DNA from: Clostridia bacterium
Lineage (GTDB): Bacteria; Bacillota_A; Clostridia; Christensenellales; Aristaeellaceae
Assembly: GCA_017525805.1 (NCBI GenBank)
Contig: JAFXSH010000162.1
Location: 1-38,115, forward strand
Length of the DNA stretch: 38,115 nucleotides
Reading direction: 5' to 3'
The translations under genes and the position numbers were made by a program. Positions 1 to 7,160 of this stretch are shown here, one piece after another (positions within the stretch are counted from its first letter, which is position 1; the number at the start of each line of letters is the position of its first letter). The notes below the pieces were generated by a model that was not told the origin of the DNA, searched no databases, and worked only from the letters and a program-made list of their open reading frames with translations.

Positions 1-561
1 CACGATCTCAAGCTCGCCCGTGTAGTAGTCGAACTTGGTCTGCACGTAGGTGAAGCCGTTGATGCGGCTGATGATCATGGCGGCGTCCTTGCCCAGGCCG
101 TTCAGGATGACGCGGAGGGGCTTTTTGCGCACCTTGTTGGCGTTCAGGGCGATCTTGATGGCGCCCTCGGCGGCGGCGAAGGATTCATGGCCGGCCAGGA
201 AAGCGAAGCATTCGGTTTCCTCGTCCAGCAGCATAGCGCCTAAGTTGCCGTGGCCGATGCCCACCTGGCGCTGGTCGGCGACGGAGCCGGGGATGCAGAA
301 GGCCTGGAGCGCGGTGCCGATCCACTTGGCGGCCTCGGCGGCGTTCTTGGCGTTTTCCTTCATGGCGATGGCGGCGCCCAGTTCATAGGCCCACTTTACG
401 TTTTCAAAGCAGATGGGCTGGGTGCTTTCCACGATGCTATAGGCGTCCACGCCCTTGCCGTTGGTGAAAGCCTTGACTTCTTCAAAGTTCTTGAAACCGT
501 ATTTTTCCAGGACGGGCTGCAGCTGCGGCATGCGTCCTTCGTAATTTTCAAACAGAGCCAT
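1..561 (-). CDS. GGGtGRT-family protein, C-terminus beyond window
   Basis: The frame is open for 187 codons from the ATG at 559-561 to the window edge, so only the N-terminal part is seen; the name-giving GGGtGRT motif would lie outside. The start MALFENYEGRMPQL and the conserved segment around VADQRQVGIGHGNLGAMLL match what I know of the GGGtGRT family, soluble proteins of roughly 330 residues in anaerobic Firmicutes with no established reaction. A good site (AGGAGG) precedes the start. The gene lies 15 bp behind the NifU-like scaffold gene and is surely cotranscribed with it; this pairing is common in Clostridia and suggests an Fe-S-related role, which is inference. No membrane segment or signal peptide is visible. 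Confidence 0.8.
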   Translation of the reverse strand, partial: MALFENYEGRMPQLQPVLEKYGFKNFEEVKAFTNGKGVDAYSIVESTQPICFENVKWAYELGAAIAMKENAKNAAEAAKWIGTALQAFCIPGSVADQRQVGIGHGNLGAMLLDEETECFAFLAGHESFAAAEGAIKIALNANKVRKKPLRVILNGLGKDAAMIISRINGFTYVQTKFDYYTGELEIV

Positions 562-576
562 TTGCTGCGCCTCCTC

Positions 577-1278
577 TTATTCTTTCCGCGGGTCGATCCA
601 CTTGACCGCGCCGTCTTCCGCCTTAAAGCGGCCGTAAGTACCCAGGTTCTTTTCGTAAGCTTCCTGCGCGGGCACGCCCTTCTTGATGGCGTCCATCATC
701 TTGCCAACGCTGAGGAACTGGTAGCCGCACACCTGGTCGTCTTTATCGAGCGCCATCTTGACCACGTAGCCTTCGGTCATTTCCAGGTAGCGGGTGCCCT
801 TGGCCTTGGTGCCGTACATGGTGCCCACCATGGAGCGCAGGCCCTTGCCTAAGTCTTCCAGACCGGCGCCGACGCGCAGGCCGTCGTCAGAGAAAGCGGA
901 CTGGGTGCGGCCGTACACGATCTGCAGGAACAGCTCGCGCATGGCGGTGTTGATGGCGTCGCACACCAGGTCGGTATTCAGGGCTTCCAGGATGGTTTTA
1001 CCGGGCAGGATCTCGCTGGCCATGGCGGCGGAGTGGGTCATGCCGGAGCAGCCGATGGTTTCCACCAGCGCTTCTTCGATCACGCCGTTCTTCACGTTCA
1101 GGCTCAGCTTGCAGGCGCCCTGCTGGGGAGCGCACCAGCCGATGCCATGGGTATAGCCGGAGATGTCCTTGATTTCCTTGGCCTGAATCCATTTTCCTTC
1201 TTCAGGGATCGGAGCGGGGCCATGGTTCGGGCCCTTCGCGACACAAACCATGTCTTCAACTTCCTTGGTGTATTGCAT
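577..1278 (-). CDS. NifU/IscU-like iron-sulfur cluster scaffold protein
   Basis: A 233-residue cytosolic protein. It carries an IscU/NifU N-terminal-like core at about residues 40-130, with C49 and C56 in a GWCAPQQGACKL segment and C77 in ETIGCSG, comparable to the first two cluster ligands of IscU. C106 is a further candidate ligand, but its spacing differs from classical IscU, so the ligand set is not certain. The C-terminal 100 residues extend beyond the usual IscU length of about 130. It is the first gene of a two-gene unit with the GGGtGRT gene. The start ATG at 1276-1278 is preceded by AGGAGGAG, and a sigma-A-like promoter lies at 1324-1353. Family knowledge suggests a scaffold or Fe-S carrier; the client is unknown. 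Confidence 0.82.
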   Translation of the reverse strand: MQYTKEVEDMVCVAKGPNHGPAPIPEEGKWIQAKEIKDISGYTHGIGWCAPQQGACKLSLNVKNGVIEEALVETIGCSGMTHSAAMASEILPGKTILEALNTDLVCDAINTAMRELFLQIVYGRTQSAFSDDGLRVGAGLEDLGKGLRSMVGTMYGTKAKGTRYLEMTEGYVVKMALDKDDQVCGYQFLSVGKMMDAIKKGVPAQEAYEKNLGTYGRFKAEDGAVKWIDPRKE

Positions 1279-1323
1279 GTGACTCTTCTCCTCCTGTTCA
1301 GCTTAATAATTGATATCCGATTT

Positions 1324-1353
1324 AGTATACCATATTCGGGCGGCGGTCCGCAA
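1324..1353 (-). promoter_or_regulatory. sigma-A-like promoter for the NifU-like/GGGtGRT operon
   Basis: Read on the minus strand: -35 TTGCGG (1348-1353), 18-bp spacer, -10 TATACT (1324-1329), about 45 nt upstream of the ATG at 1278. Confidence 0.6.
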
Positions 1354-1504
1354 CTGTTTTTTGAACCACTTACCCATGAAAAGAGGATAAAAACCTGTTT
1401 TCCAGCGAAATTTAAAAAGGGAAAACGCGCCTGTCCATCGAATGATACATCTGCACGGTATTTGACCGAAAATTGAAGCAAGCCGCAAAAAAGGAGGAAT
1501 CCCC

Positions 1505-2038
1505 ATGGAATTGAAAGGCAGCAAAACCGAACAGAACCTGCGCGACGCCTTCGCGGGCGAAAGCCAGGCCCGGAACAAGTACACGTATTTCGCCTCCAAG
1601 GCCAAGAAGGAAGGCTATGAGCAGATCGCCAGCCTGTTCCTGGAAACGGCGGACAACGAAAAAGAGCACGCCAAAATCTGGTTTAAGCTTTTGGGCGGCA
1701 TCGGCACCACGGCGGAAAACCTGCTGGCCGCGGCGGAGGGCGAAAACTTTGAGTGGACGGACATGTACGCCCGCTTTGCCAAGGAAGCCCGTGAGGAAGG
1801 GTTCGAGGATATCGCAAAGCTCTTTGAGGGCGTAGGCGCTATCGAAAAGGAACATGAGGAGCGCTACCGCGCACTGCTTGCCAACGTGCAGGGCGGTCTG
1901 GTGTTCTCCAAGGACGGCGACATGATCTGGCAGTGCCGCAACTGCGGCCATATCGTGGTGGGCAAACAGGCCCCCGAGGTCTGCCCCGTATGCGCCCATC
2001 CCCAGGCGTATTTCCAGGTAAAGGCGGAGAACTATTGA
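1505..2038 (+). CDS. rbr: rubrerythrin
   Basis: 177 residues with the two-part rubrerythrin layout. The N-terminal four-helix diiron domain carries candidate ligands E19 (AFAGESQAR), E52 and H55 (NEKEHA), E83, E114 and H117 (EKEHEE). The C-terminal rubredoxin-like knuckle has C144-x2-C147 and C160-x2-C163. In anaerobes rubrerythrin reduces hydrogen peroxide with electrons from rubredoxin or NADH systems in the cytosol. The length is slightly short of the 190-residue type but complete. The start is fixed by AAGGAGG nine bases upstream. It is divergent from the Fe-S scaffold pair and probably monocistronic. Confidence 0.95.
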   Translation: MELKGSKTEQNLRDAFAGESQARNKYTYFASKAKKEGYEQIASLFLETADNEKEHAKIWFKLLGGIGTTAENLLAAAEGENFEWTDMYARFAKEAREEGFEDIAKLFEGVGAIEKEHEERYRALLANVQGGLVFSKDGDMIWQCRNCGHIVVGKQAPEVCPVCAHPQAYFQVKAENY

Positions 2039-2041
2039 TTC

Positions 2042-2130
2042 TTTAGAGTTGAAAGTGGAGAGTGGAATTGGGAGTACAGAGTTCAGATGATATATCCGCG
2101 GCGTTCGGCCATTTAGCTCTCAACTCTAAA
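2042..2130. repeat. heptamer-repeat hairpin element (copy 1)
   Basis: The arms 2042-2052 and 2120-2130 are perfect 11-bp inverted repeats (tttagagttga / tcaactctaaa). Inside the left arm, purine-rich units repeat every seven bases: agagttg, aaagtgg, agagtgg, aattggg, agtacag, agttcag, atgatat. The segment near 2070-2090 recurs, inverted, in the element at 29758-29823. It lies directly after the rubrerythrin stop codon. Confidence 0.6.
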
Positions 2131-2151
2131 CCATCCGTTTCGGCGCGCAAA

Positions 2152-2177
2152 AAGAGGACTCCAAACGGGGTCCTCTT
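2152..2177. terminator. hairpin, probable terminator
   Basis: An 11-bp stem (arms 2152-2162 and 2167-2177, one G-U pair) closes an AAAC loop. On the plus strand it is followed by an A-rich, not T-rich, tail, and on the minus strand by TTTTT. It could end rubrerythrin transcripts or leftward transcripts of the decayed gene at 2213-2593. Confidence 0.45.
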
Positions 2178-2212
2178 AAAATCTATCTTTAACCCATGGA
2201 TGGGGATCATTT

Positions 2213-2593
2213 TCAAATCGGAACGGGACGATGGAGAGGGATAACCGGTAAACACATGCTGATATCAAATGTTCGTCCCGTTCCCTGAAATCCAATCAAA
2301 TCGGTCGTCGTTGTTTGAATTGCAGCTGATCCATAATCCTTGGGCGGCGGTGGGAGACAGGGTTTTGATGCTTTGCGGCTTTTTCTTTGTCTTTCTCTCT
2401 CTTTTTCCCTTCTTCTTGCCGCTTTATTTCCTGCTTTTTTTGCGTCAATTCGTTCGCTCGTTGCTTATATTCTGAGAATCAATTCTTCAGTCAAGCCTTT
2501 TTCTTTGCAGGATTACATTTCTCTATTCCTGTCATATTCAATTGTCAGTAAGGATTGTGCTTCGTCCCCCACCGCGTACAGCGCGTGATCCAT
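2213..2593 (-). pseudogene. small basic-protein gene with two in-frame TAA codons
   Basis: An ATG at 2591-2593 has a very strong ribosome site (AAGGAGGAG). It opens a 26-residue peptide, MDHALYAVGDEAQSLLTIEY followed by DRNREM, then a TAA (2513-2515). The same frame continues with SCKEKGLTEELILRI, a second TAA (2465-2467), then about 40 lysine/arginine/glutamate-rich residues resembling a coiled, basic tail. There are no further stops until TGA at 2213-2215. Both TAA codons differ by one base from CAA (Gln), and the frame reads smoothly if they are Gln. I do not recognise the family. Either a decayed gene or a real 26-residue small protein is possible. The region is more AT-rich than its flanks, which suggests relaxed selection or transfer. 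The 3' third, after about 2330, does not look coding. Confidence 0.35.
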
Positions 2594-2630
2594 GGGACTC
2601 TCCTCCTTCCCGGAACTGTCCGGTCGTTTT

Positions 2631-2684
2631 CTATCCGGCATGTTGACAGGTCTTTTCTTGACGGGTTCCTGCCGGCACTTTCAT
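2631..2684 (-). CDS. possible 17-residue leader peptide
   Basis: ATG at 2682-2684 follows a GGGAAAGAAG site and encodes MKVPAGTRQEKTCQHAG, then TAG. It lies about 15 nt after the predicted transcription start from the promoter at 2706-2734 and ahead of the broken small gene. A 6-bp stem (2635-2640 with 2670-2675) covers most of it. It may be only a chance frame in a structured leader. Confidence 0.2.
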   Translation of the reverse strand: MKVPAGTRQEKTCQHAG

Positions 2685-2705
2685 CTTCTTTCCCTTTGCA
2701 CCTAT

Positions 2706-2734
2706 ATATTAGCAGATCGAAACGGGTTTGTCAA
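2706..2734 (-). promoter_or_regulatory. sigma-A-like promoter for the small broken gene
   Basis: Minus strand: consensus -35 TTGACA (2729-2734), 17-bp spacer, -10 TAATAT (2706-2711). It gives a leader of about 105 nt before the ATG at 2593. Confidence 0.5.
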
Positions 2735-2802
2735 CACTTTTTTGATGTATTTGGTAAAAAAATTTCCAGAAAATCATTGTACTCTTTTCAGCCCCAGGTG
2801 GC

Positions 2803-2841
2803 ATAAAAAGAGCGCGGCATCCGATTCGGGCATACCGCGCT
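2803..2841 (-). terminator. terminator of the ATP-grasp/esterase operon
   Basis: Just after the ATP-grasp stop on the minus strand. The stem AGCGCGG/CCGCGCT (2811-2817 and 2835-2841) has an inner CCGA/TCGG helix and is followed by CTTTTT. Confidence 0.75.
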
Positions 2842-2852
2842 TCGCTTTCCGG

Positions 2853-4043
2853 TCACCAGCACCGCACGGCGTCGGCATAGAAAGCGTCCAATTCTTCCTT
2901 TGTTGAAAACACGGCCACGTACATCTGGTTGCCCATGGCGCCGGAGAGGGCGTCCGGAATGCGCTCCATCATGCGCATGTTGCCCGCGTATTTGGCGGCC
3001 AGTTCCTCATGGCTCATCTGGAAAGGCTTGCCGTCCCGCCGCCCGGCGAAGGCGCAGAAGTAATGCTGGCCCTGGGGTTTGGTGGAGCAGTTGAAGGCGA
3101 TCATATCCGCCCAAATTTTGTACACGTCGGTGCTGTTGGCGTAGTTCATCATGTCGGGAGAGAAACCGCCGCAGGGGCGCATGTTCACTTCCAGCGCCAC
3201 CACGTCGCCCTTTTTGCCCATGTACTGATCCTGGGTCAGGCGGAAAAACTCGAAATGCACGAACCGGCTTTTCACCCCGAAGCTCTTCACCGTGGCCCGG
3301 CCCGCGGCGCGCACGTCTTCCGCCAGATCCTTAACGATATAGTACAGAGAATTGTCGCCGTTGTTCACGATATCCATGATGGACATGGGCGTCACGTTGC
3401 CGGTTTCAAACACGGGATTGCCGTTGCTGTCGATGATGGCGTCGTAGCTGTTCACCTCGGCGGCCACGAATTCTTCCATGATGAAGCGGGTGTTCTGGTC
3501 CCGTTCGTTGAGGAACGCCCACAGGTCCCCGTCGTTATCCAGCTTATAGGTGTGGGACGCGCCCACGCCGTTGTCCGGCTTCACGATCACGGGATAGCCC
3601 ACCTGGTCGATAAAGGCTTTGCAGCCCTCGAAATTGTCCACGATGTGGTAACGGGCGGTGCGCACCCCGGCGGCCTGATAGTATTCCTTCATCCCGCTCT
3701 TGTATTTGATACGCCCTAAGTCTGACACCTGCCAGCCGCTTTGGATGTTGAAATCGGTGCGCAGCATGGCGTCCCGCTCCAGCCAGTATTCGTTGTTGCT
3801 TTCCAGCCAGTCGATGCGGCCGTATTTGCTGATAAACCAGGCCACGGCGCGGTACACTTCATCGTAGTTTTCCAGAGAGGATACCTTGTAATATTCATCC
3901 AAGCTGTTCACCAGTTCTCCCATGAGATCGCCGTAGGGCTGATCGCCGATGCCCAGCACCCTTAGGCCGTTGTTTTTCAGCTCCCGGCAGAATTTCCAGT
4001 AGTTGGTGGGAAAATTGGGGGAAATAAATACGAAGTTCTGCAT
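2853..4043 (-). CDS. ATP-grasp domain protein
   Basis: 396 residues. The N-terminal region (1-110) looks like a Rossmann-type pre-ATP-grasp domain (FVFISPNFPTNYWKFCREL). The central ATP-grasp fold (about 115-330) has the lysine-bearing strand YPVIVKPDNGVGAS, the clamp FIMEEFVAAEV and the metal-binding strand VVALEVNMRPCGG, where E and N would bind Mg-ATP. Such enzymes ligate a carboxylate to an amine or thiol through an acyl phosphate; the substrate cannot be told. It is the last gene of a three-gene leftward operon, 42 bp behind a putative esterase, with a site AAAGG upstream and a terminator downstream. The esterases suggest making and breaking of an ester or amide product, which is inference. 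Confidence 0.8.
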   Translation of the reverse strand: MQNFVFISPNFPTNYWKFCRELKNNGLRVLGIGDQPYGDLMGELVNSLDEYYKVSSLENYDEVYRAVAWFISKYGRIDWLESNNEYWLERDAMLRTDFNIQSGWQVSDLGRIKYKSGMKEYYQAAGVRTARYHIVDNFEGCKAFIDQVGYPVIVKPDNGVGASHTYKLDNDGDLWAFLNERDQNTRFIMEEFVAAEVNSYDAIIDSNGNPVFETGNVTPMSIMDIVNNGDNSLYYIVKDLAEDVRAAGRATVKSFGVKSRFVHFEFFRLTQDQYMGKKGDVVALEVNMRPCGGFSPDMMNYANSTDVYKIWADMIAFNCSTKPQGQHYFCAFAGRRDGKPFQMSHEELAAKYAGNMRMMERIPDALSGAMGNQMYVAVFSTKEELDAFYADAVRCW

Positions 4044-4085
4044 GATCCTTTTCCCTTTCGTTGCTCGTTATACTGCGCTTTTGAA

Positions 4086-4850
4086 TCACTCCAGCAGGTG
4101 CGGCACGTGATACCGGACCTGCTCATACCACCAATCCCAGTCGTGGCGCACATCATAGCCCCAGATATCAAACCAGAGCTCGATACCCTTGGATTCACAA
4201 ATGCCTTTCAGTTGGAACGTGGTTTCCGGCACCTCCCAGGGGCCCTGGCCCACCACGATGATGCCCCGGTGATCGTTGTACTGCCGGATAAAGGGGTGGT
4301 CGCCCGGCATGCCCCCCAAGTAATCCACCGGGCTGTTCAGGTACACCCGCTCGTCCATGTAGCCGCCCCAGCCGTAGGAGGCGGTATAGATGCCGCTTAA
4401 AGCCAGCAGGCCATCAAACAGATCGGGCCGCCGGAAAAACAGGTTGGCCGCGTGGGTGGCCCCCAGGGAACAGCCGAAGGCGATGATGCCCGGATTGCCG
4501 CCCCAGCCGTTGCGCTGCCGGGCCTGATCCTGGATGAAGGGGGCGATTTCGTCAAAAATGAAGCGCATCCAGCGTTCATGCTGCCAGGAGCGCCAGCCGG
4601 GATCACCTTCGATGTTGCTCCAGGTTTCCTGATCAATGGTGTCGATGGAAAACACCATCACCTGGCCCGATTCGATCCAGGGTGCCCACACGTCGGTCAT
4701 GTGGAAGTTCTCAAAATCGAAAAACCGGCCGTTCTGACAGGGGATGAACAGCACCGGCCGCCCCGCGTGGCCGTAAATCTTGAGTTCCATATCCCTGTCC
4801 AGGGCGGGGCTGTATTCTTTGAAGTACTGGGTTTCCATGCTTTTGCTCAC
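4086..4850 (-). CDS. esterase-family alpha/beta hydrolase
   Basis: 254 residues, cytosolic, alpha/beta-hydrolase fold of the putative esterase (esterase D-like) type. The nucleophile elbow is GCSLGA near residue 127; candidate acid and base residues lie near GQGPWEVPE and in the C-terminal DVRHDWDWW, whose His is the likely catalytic base. The N-terminus is unusually rich in aromatics. It overlaps the upstream hydrolase gene by 4 bp (ATGA), so the two are translationally coupled; they are related in fold but not close copies. The substrate is unknown; related proteins act on acyl or feruloyl esters or on siderophore esters. Confidence 0.78.
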   Translation of the reverse strand: MSKSMETQYFKEYSPALDRDMELKIYGHAGRPVLFIPCQNGRFFDFENFHMTDVWAPWIESGQVMVFSIDTIDQETWSNIEGDPGWRSWQHERWMRFIFDEIAPFIQDQARQRNGWGGNPGIIAFGCSLGATHAANLFFRRPDLFDGLLALSGIYTASYGWGGYMDERVYLNSPVDYLGGMPGDHPFIRQYNDHRGIIVVGQGPWEVPETTFQLKGICESKGIELWFDIWGYDVRHDWDWWYEQVRYHVPHLLE

Positions 4851-5614
4851 TCCCTGTCATAAAACAAAATCTGCATAAAGATGGGAATCTGCTCTTCCCA
4901 GCATGCCTCGCAGTGGTCGCCGTTGGGCACGATGCGGCTGGTGACGAACGCGCCCTTTTCGGTGAGGATGGAGGCCGTGTTTATGAAGCAGCGAATCATC
5001 CCCTGGTGATTGTCCATTTCCCGGGAACCGTAGTCCATATAGATCACCGTATTGGCAGCCAGCTCCAGCTTGCGCAGCAGGGGCAGCATCTTGCCCCGCA
5101 CCAGCCATACCGAGGGCGACAGCGCCGCGGCCCGGCCAAACACATGGTTGTAGGCCGTCACCGCGTACAGGCTCATGAGGCCGCCCATGCTGCTGCCCGC
5201 GATCCAGGTAAATTCCCGCTGGGGCAAGGTGGGGTATTTCCGGTCAATCATGGGTTTCAGCGTTTCCGTCAGCCAGTCCATGAACAGTTTGCCCCGGCCC
5301 GTCACAGACCCGAACTCCCTGTCCCGGAAAGAAAAAGGCGAATATTCGCTTAACCGCCCGTTGGGGGGACGATGGTCGCAGTCCACCGCCACCACGATCA
5401 GGCCGGTGTCCGTCCCTTCCAAGTATTTTCCCATGCCCCAGCTTTTTCCATACGTGGCGTCCTTGTCAAAAAACACGTTGTGGCCGTCAAACATGTACAG
5501 CACCGGGAACCGGGCGTCCGGGTCCTCCTCCGCCTGAGGGGGCAGATACACGTATACTTTGCGCGGCGTTCTGCCGGTGATGGGTTTTACTGGGATTTTC
5601 CAGGTTTCAATCAT
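4847..5614 (-). CDS. esterase D/IroE-like alpha/beta hydrolase
   Basis: 255 residues. The fold starts with VYVYLPPQAEE and has the strand VLYMFDGHNVFF typical of esterase D/enterochelin-esterase-like proteins. The nucleophile motif GSSMGG is near residue 142, the candidate acid is in MDYGSREMDNH, and the base is the histidine of NGDHCEACW near the C-terminus. There is no signal peptide, so it probably hydrolyses an ester inside the cell. It is the first gene of the operon with a second hydrolase and an ATP-grasp protein. The ribosome site (GGAAGGATC) is modest. A candidate promoter lies at 5659-5688. Confidence 0.82.
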   Translation of the reverse strand: MIETWKIPVKPITGRTPRKVYVYLPPQAEEDPDARFPVLYMFDGHNVFFDKDATYGKSWGMGKYLEGTDTGLIVVAVDCDHRPPNGRLSEYSPFSFRDREFGSVTGRGKLFMDWLTETLKPMIDRKYPTLPQREFTWIAGSSMGGLMSLYAVTAYNHVFGRAAALSPSVWLVRGKMLPLLRKLELAANTVIYMDYGSREMDNHQGMIRCFINTASILTEKGAFVTSRIVPNGDHCEACWEEQIPIFMQILFYDRE

Positions 5615-5658
5615 CCTTGATCCTTCCGATATACCAGAATCGGCGTTCGCCGGTGCTT

Positions 5659-5688
5659 AGTGTAACACAACGGACGGCAGACGCGCAA
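5659..5688 (-). promoter_or_regulatory. candidate promoter for the esterase operon
   Basis: Minus strand: -35 TTGCGC (5683-5688), 18-bp spacer, -10 TACACT (5659-5664), about 45 nt before the ATG at 5614. Confidence 0.4.
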
Positions 5689-5725
5689 GAGATAGATGGT
5701 ATTTCCTGTGCATTTCAGTTCAGTT

Positions 5726-5814
5726 TGGAGTGTGGAGTTTTATCTTGTTTTCCGCTTTGAATGAAAAATACCGGTGACCACAACATACTCACTATATAAT
5801 AACTCCACACTCCA
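5726..5814. repeat. heptamer-repeat hairpin element (copy 2)
   Basis: Perfect 14-bp inverted repeats, tggagtgtggagtt (5726-5739) and aactccacactcca (5801-5814), are separated by 61 bp of AT-rich sequence. The left arm reads as heptamers (agtttgg, agtgtgg, agtttta). It sits between the esterase operon promoter and the alaX stop, so it is not obviously a terminator of one gene. Confidence 0.6.
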
Positions 5815-5834
5815 CGCTTTTATAAAGCTCATAG

Positions 5835-7004
5835 TCATTTAAAACCGGCGGCTGCCGCCGCCCGCTCCAGCGCTTCCCCGTCCTCCGCGCTGCCCTGGGC
5901 CAGGTCGGGCTTTCCGCCGCCCTTGCCGCCGCACTGGCGCAAAAGCGCCGCCATATCCATATCCGCTTCCGCACCACGGGCGAACAGCAGGGCGCGGCCA
6001 TTTTTGCCGGGACAGGAGAGCAGAACGACGGCCTGGGGATCTTTCGTCAATTCCTTGGCGGCGGACAAAAGAATATCACGGTCCGCGAAGGGCAGGTGGG
6101 CGGCGCAAATAGGACCCGATTTGCGCAGGCGCGGAATTTCCAAAGCCGCAAGGGTCAGGCGCTGGGCGTTTTCCTTCTGCTGGTTCAGGCGCGCTTCCCG
6201 CTCCCGCAGGAAAACGTCCGGTGCTTCGGCCACGGTAGAAGATAATGCCGCCGCCACCTGCTCCGCGCAGGCCGCCGTTTGCTGAAAGTATTGCACCGCC
6301 CGCATGCCCGCCACAAAGCACAGCCGCATTTTCCCTCTTGCCGGGGCACTGGACAGGATTTTCACTGGCCCGATCTGGCCCGTTGTTGATGGATGCGTGC
6401 CGCCGCAGGGCACCATTTCATAATCCCCCATGGCGACCACCCGCACGTGGCTGTCCACCGTGGGGCGTTTGCGCAGGGGCAGGGCAGACAGTTCCTCCGC
6501 GTCCGGAAACCAGCAGCGAATGGGATCGTCCTGCTGTACGCGTCGGTTCACAAGCGTTTCCAAGGCGATCATTTCTTCCGCCGTCAGGTGGGTACGTCCG
6601 CCGGGCAGGTCCATATCGATGGTGCTGTTTTCCTTGCCTAAATGCAGGCCGATGGTCACGCCGCCGAACAGCTGCCAGGCGGCCCCGGCCAGCATATGAT
6701 CCCCGGCGTGCTGCTGCATGTGATCCCACCGGCGGGGCCAGTCGATTTCACCATGCACAGCATCACCTTCACGCAGAGGCACGTCCGTTTTGTGCCAGAC
6801 CACCCCGTTTCCCACTTCCACGTCAATAACATGAGCCGTGTTCAGTGTTCCCGTATCAAAGGGCTGGCCCCCGGAGGTGGGGTAAAAAGCCGACCGGTCC
6901 AGGGCTGCCCAGCCATCTTCCCGCACAGCGATCACCCGCGCGTCAAATACCCGCAGGTACGCGTTTTCATAATACAGCCGATCCGTCGCGGCAGCGTCCT
7001 CCAT
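5835..7004 (-). CDS. alaX: alanyl-tRNA editing protein (AlaX-L type, with DHHA1)
   Basis: 389 residues. It hydrolyses Ser or Gly mischarged on tRNA-Ala. The editing core shows the zinc motifs HAGDH (H99, H103) and CGGTH (C200, H204), and the C-terminal 130 residues with a GGKGGGKPD segment match the DHHA1 domain, giving the long AlaX form. I chose the ATG at 7004 rather than an in-frame ATG at 7019. GGAGG sits eight bases before 7004, whereas the predicted transcript from the TATACT at 7037-7042 would start only about 10 nt before 7019 and leave no room for a ribosome site. It is divergent from the phosphosugar mutase gene. Confidence 0.92.
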   Translation of the reverse strand: MEDAAATDRLYYENAYLRVFDARVIAVREDGWAALDRSAFYPTSGGQPFDTGTLNTAHVIDVEVGNGVVWHKTDVPLREGDAVHGEIDWPRRWDHMQQHAGDHMLAGAAWQLFGGVTIGLHLGKENSTIDMDLPGGRTHLTAEEMIALETLVNRRVQQDDPIRCWFPDAEELSALPLRKRPTVDSHVRVVAMGDYEMVPCGGTHPSTTGQIGPVKILSSAPARGKMRLCFVAGMRAVQYFQQTAACAEQVAAALSSTVAEAPDVFLREREARLNQQKENAQRLTLAALEIPRLRKSGPICAAHLPFADRDILLSAAKELTKDPQAVVLLSCPGKNGRALLFARGAEADMDMAALLRQCGGKGGGKPDLAQGSAEDGEALERAAAAAGFK

Positions 7005-7036
7005 GATGCCATCCTCCATGAAAGTATGATGGATTC

Positions 7037-7065
7037 AGTATAGCATTTGTCCCGAATCCTGTCAA
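7037..7065 (-). promoter_or_regulatory. sigma-A promoter for alaX
   Basis: Minus strand: -35 TTGACA (7060-7065), 17-bp spacer, -10 TATACT (7037-7042). Near consensus. Confidence 0.8.
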
Positions 7066-7098
7066 AAAGGCATTGTCTCATAAATCTATAGCAAAGCC

Positions 7099-7127
7099 TT
7101 GCGTTTCTGGCAAAAAACAGGTATAAT
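7099..7127 (+). promoter_or_regulatory. sigma-A promoter for the phosphosugar mutase
   Basis: -35 TTGCGT (7099-7104), 17-bp spacer, -10 TATAAT (7122-7127), about 34 nt upstream of the start codon. Confidence 0.75.
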
Positions 7128-7160
7128 AACTGCATCCGAGACAAGAGAAAGGGGTAGATC

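Noticed and set aside
2042..2130. short CRISPR-like array
   Set aside because: The repeats are degenerate heptamers with no spacers and no cas genes.
2269..2475. plus-strand frame for a hydrophobic 68-residue peptide
   Set aside because: Hydrophobicity comes from the pyrimidine-rich strand opposite a Lys/Arg-rich frame; no ribosome site.
2213..2593. recoding of TAA as glutamine
   Set aside because: Other genes here (pgcA, the SSB-like gene, the ABC binding protein, the TlpA-like gene) end in TAA, so a changed code is not supported. A decayed gene is simpler.
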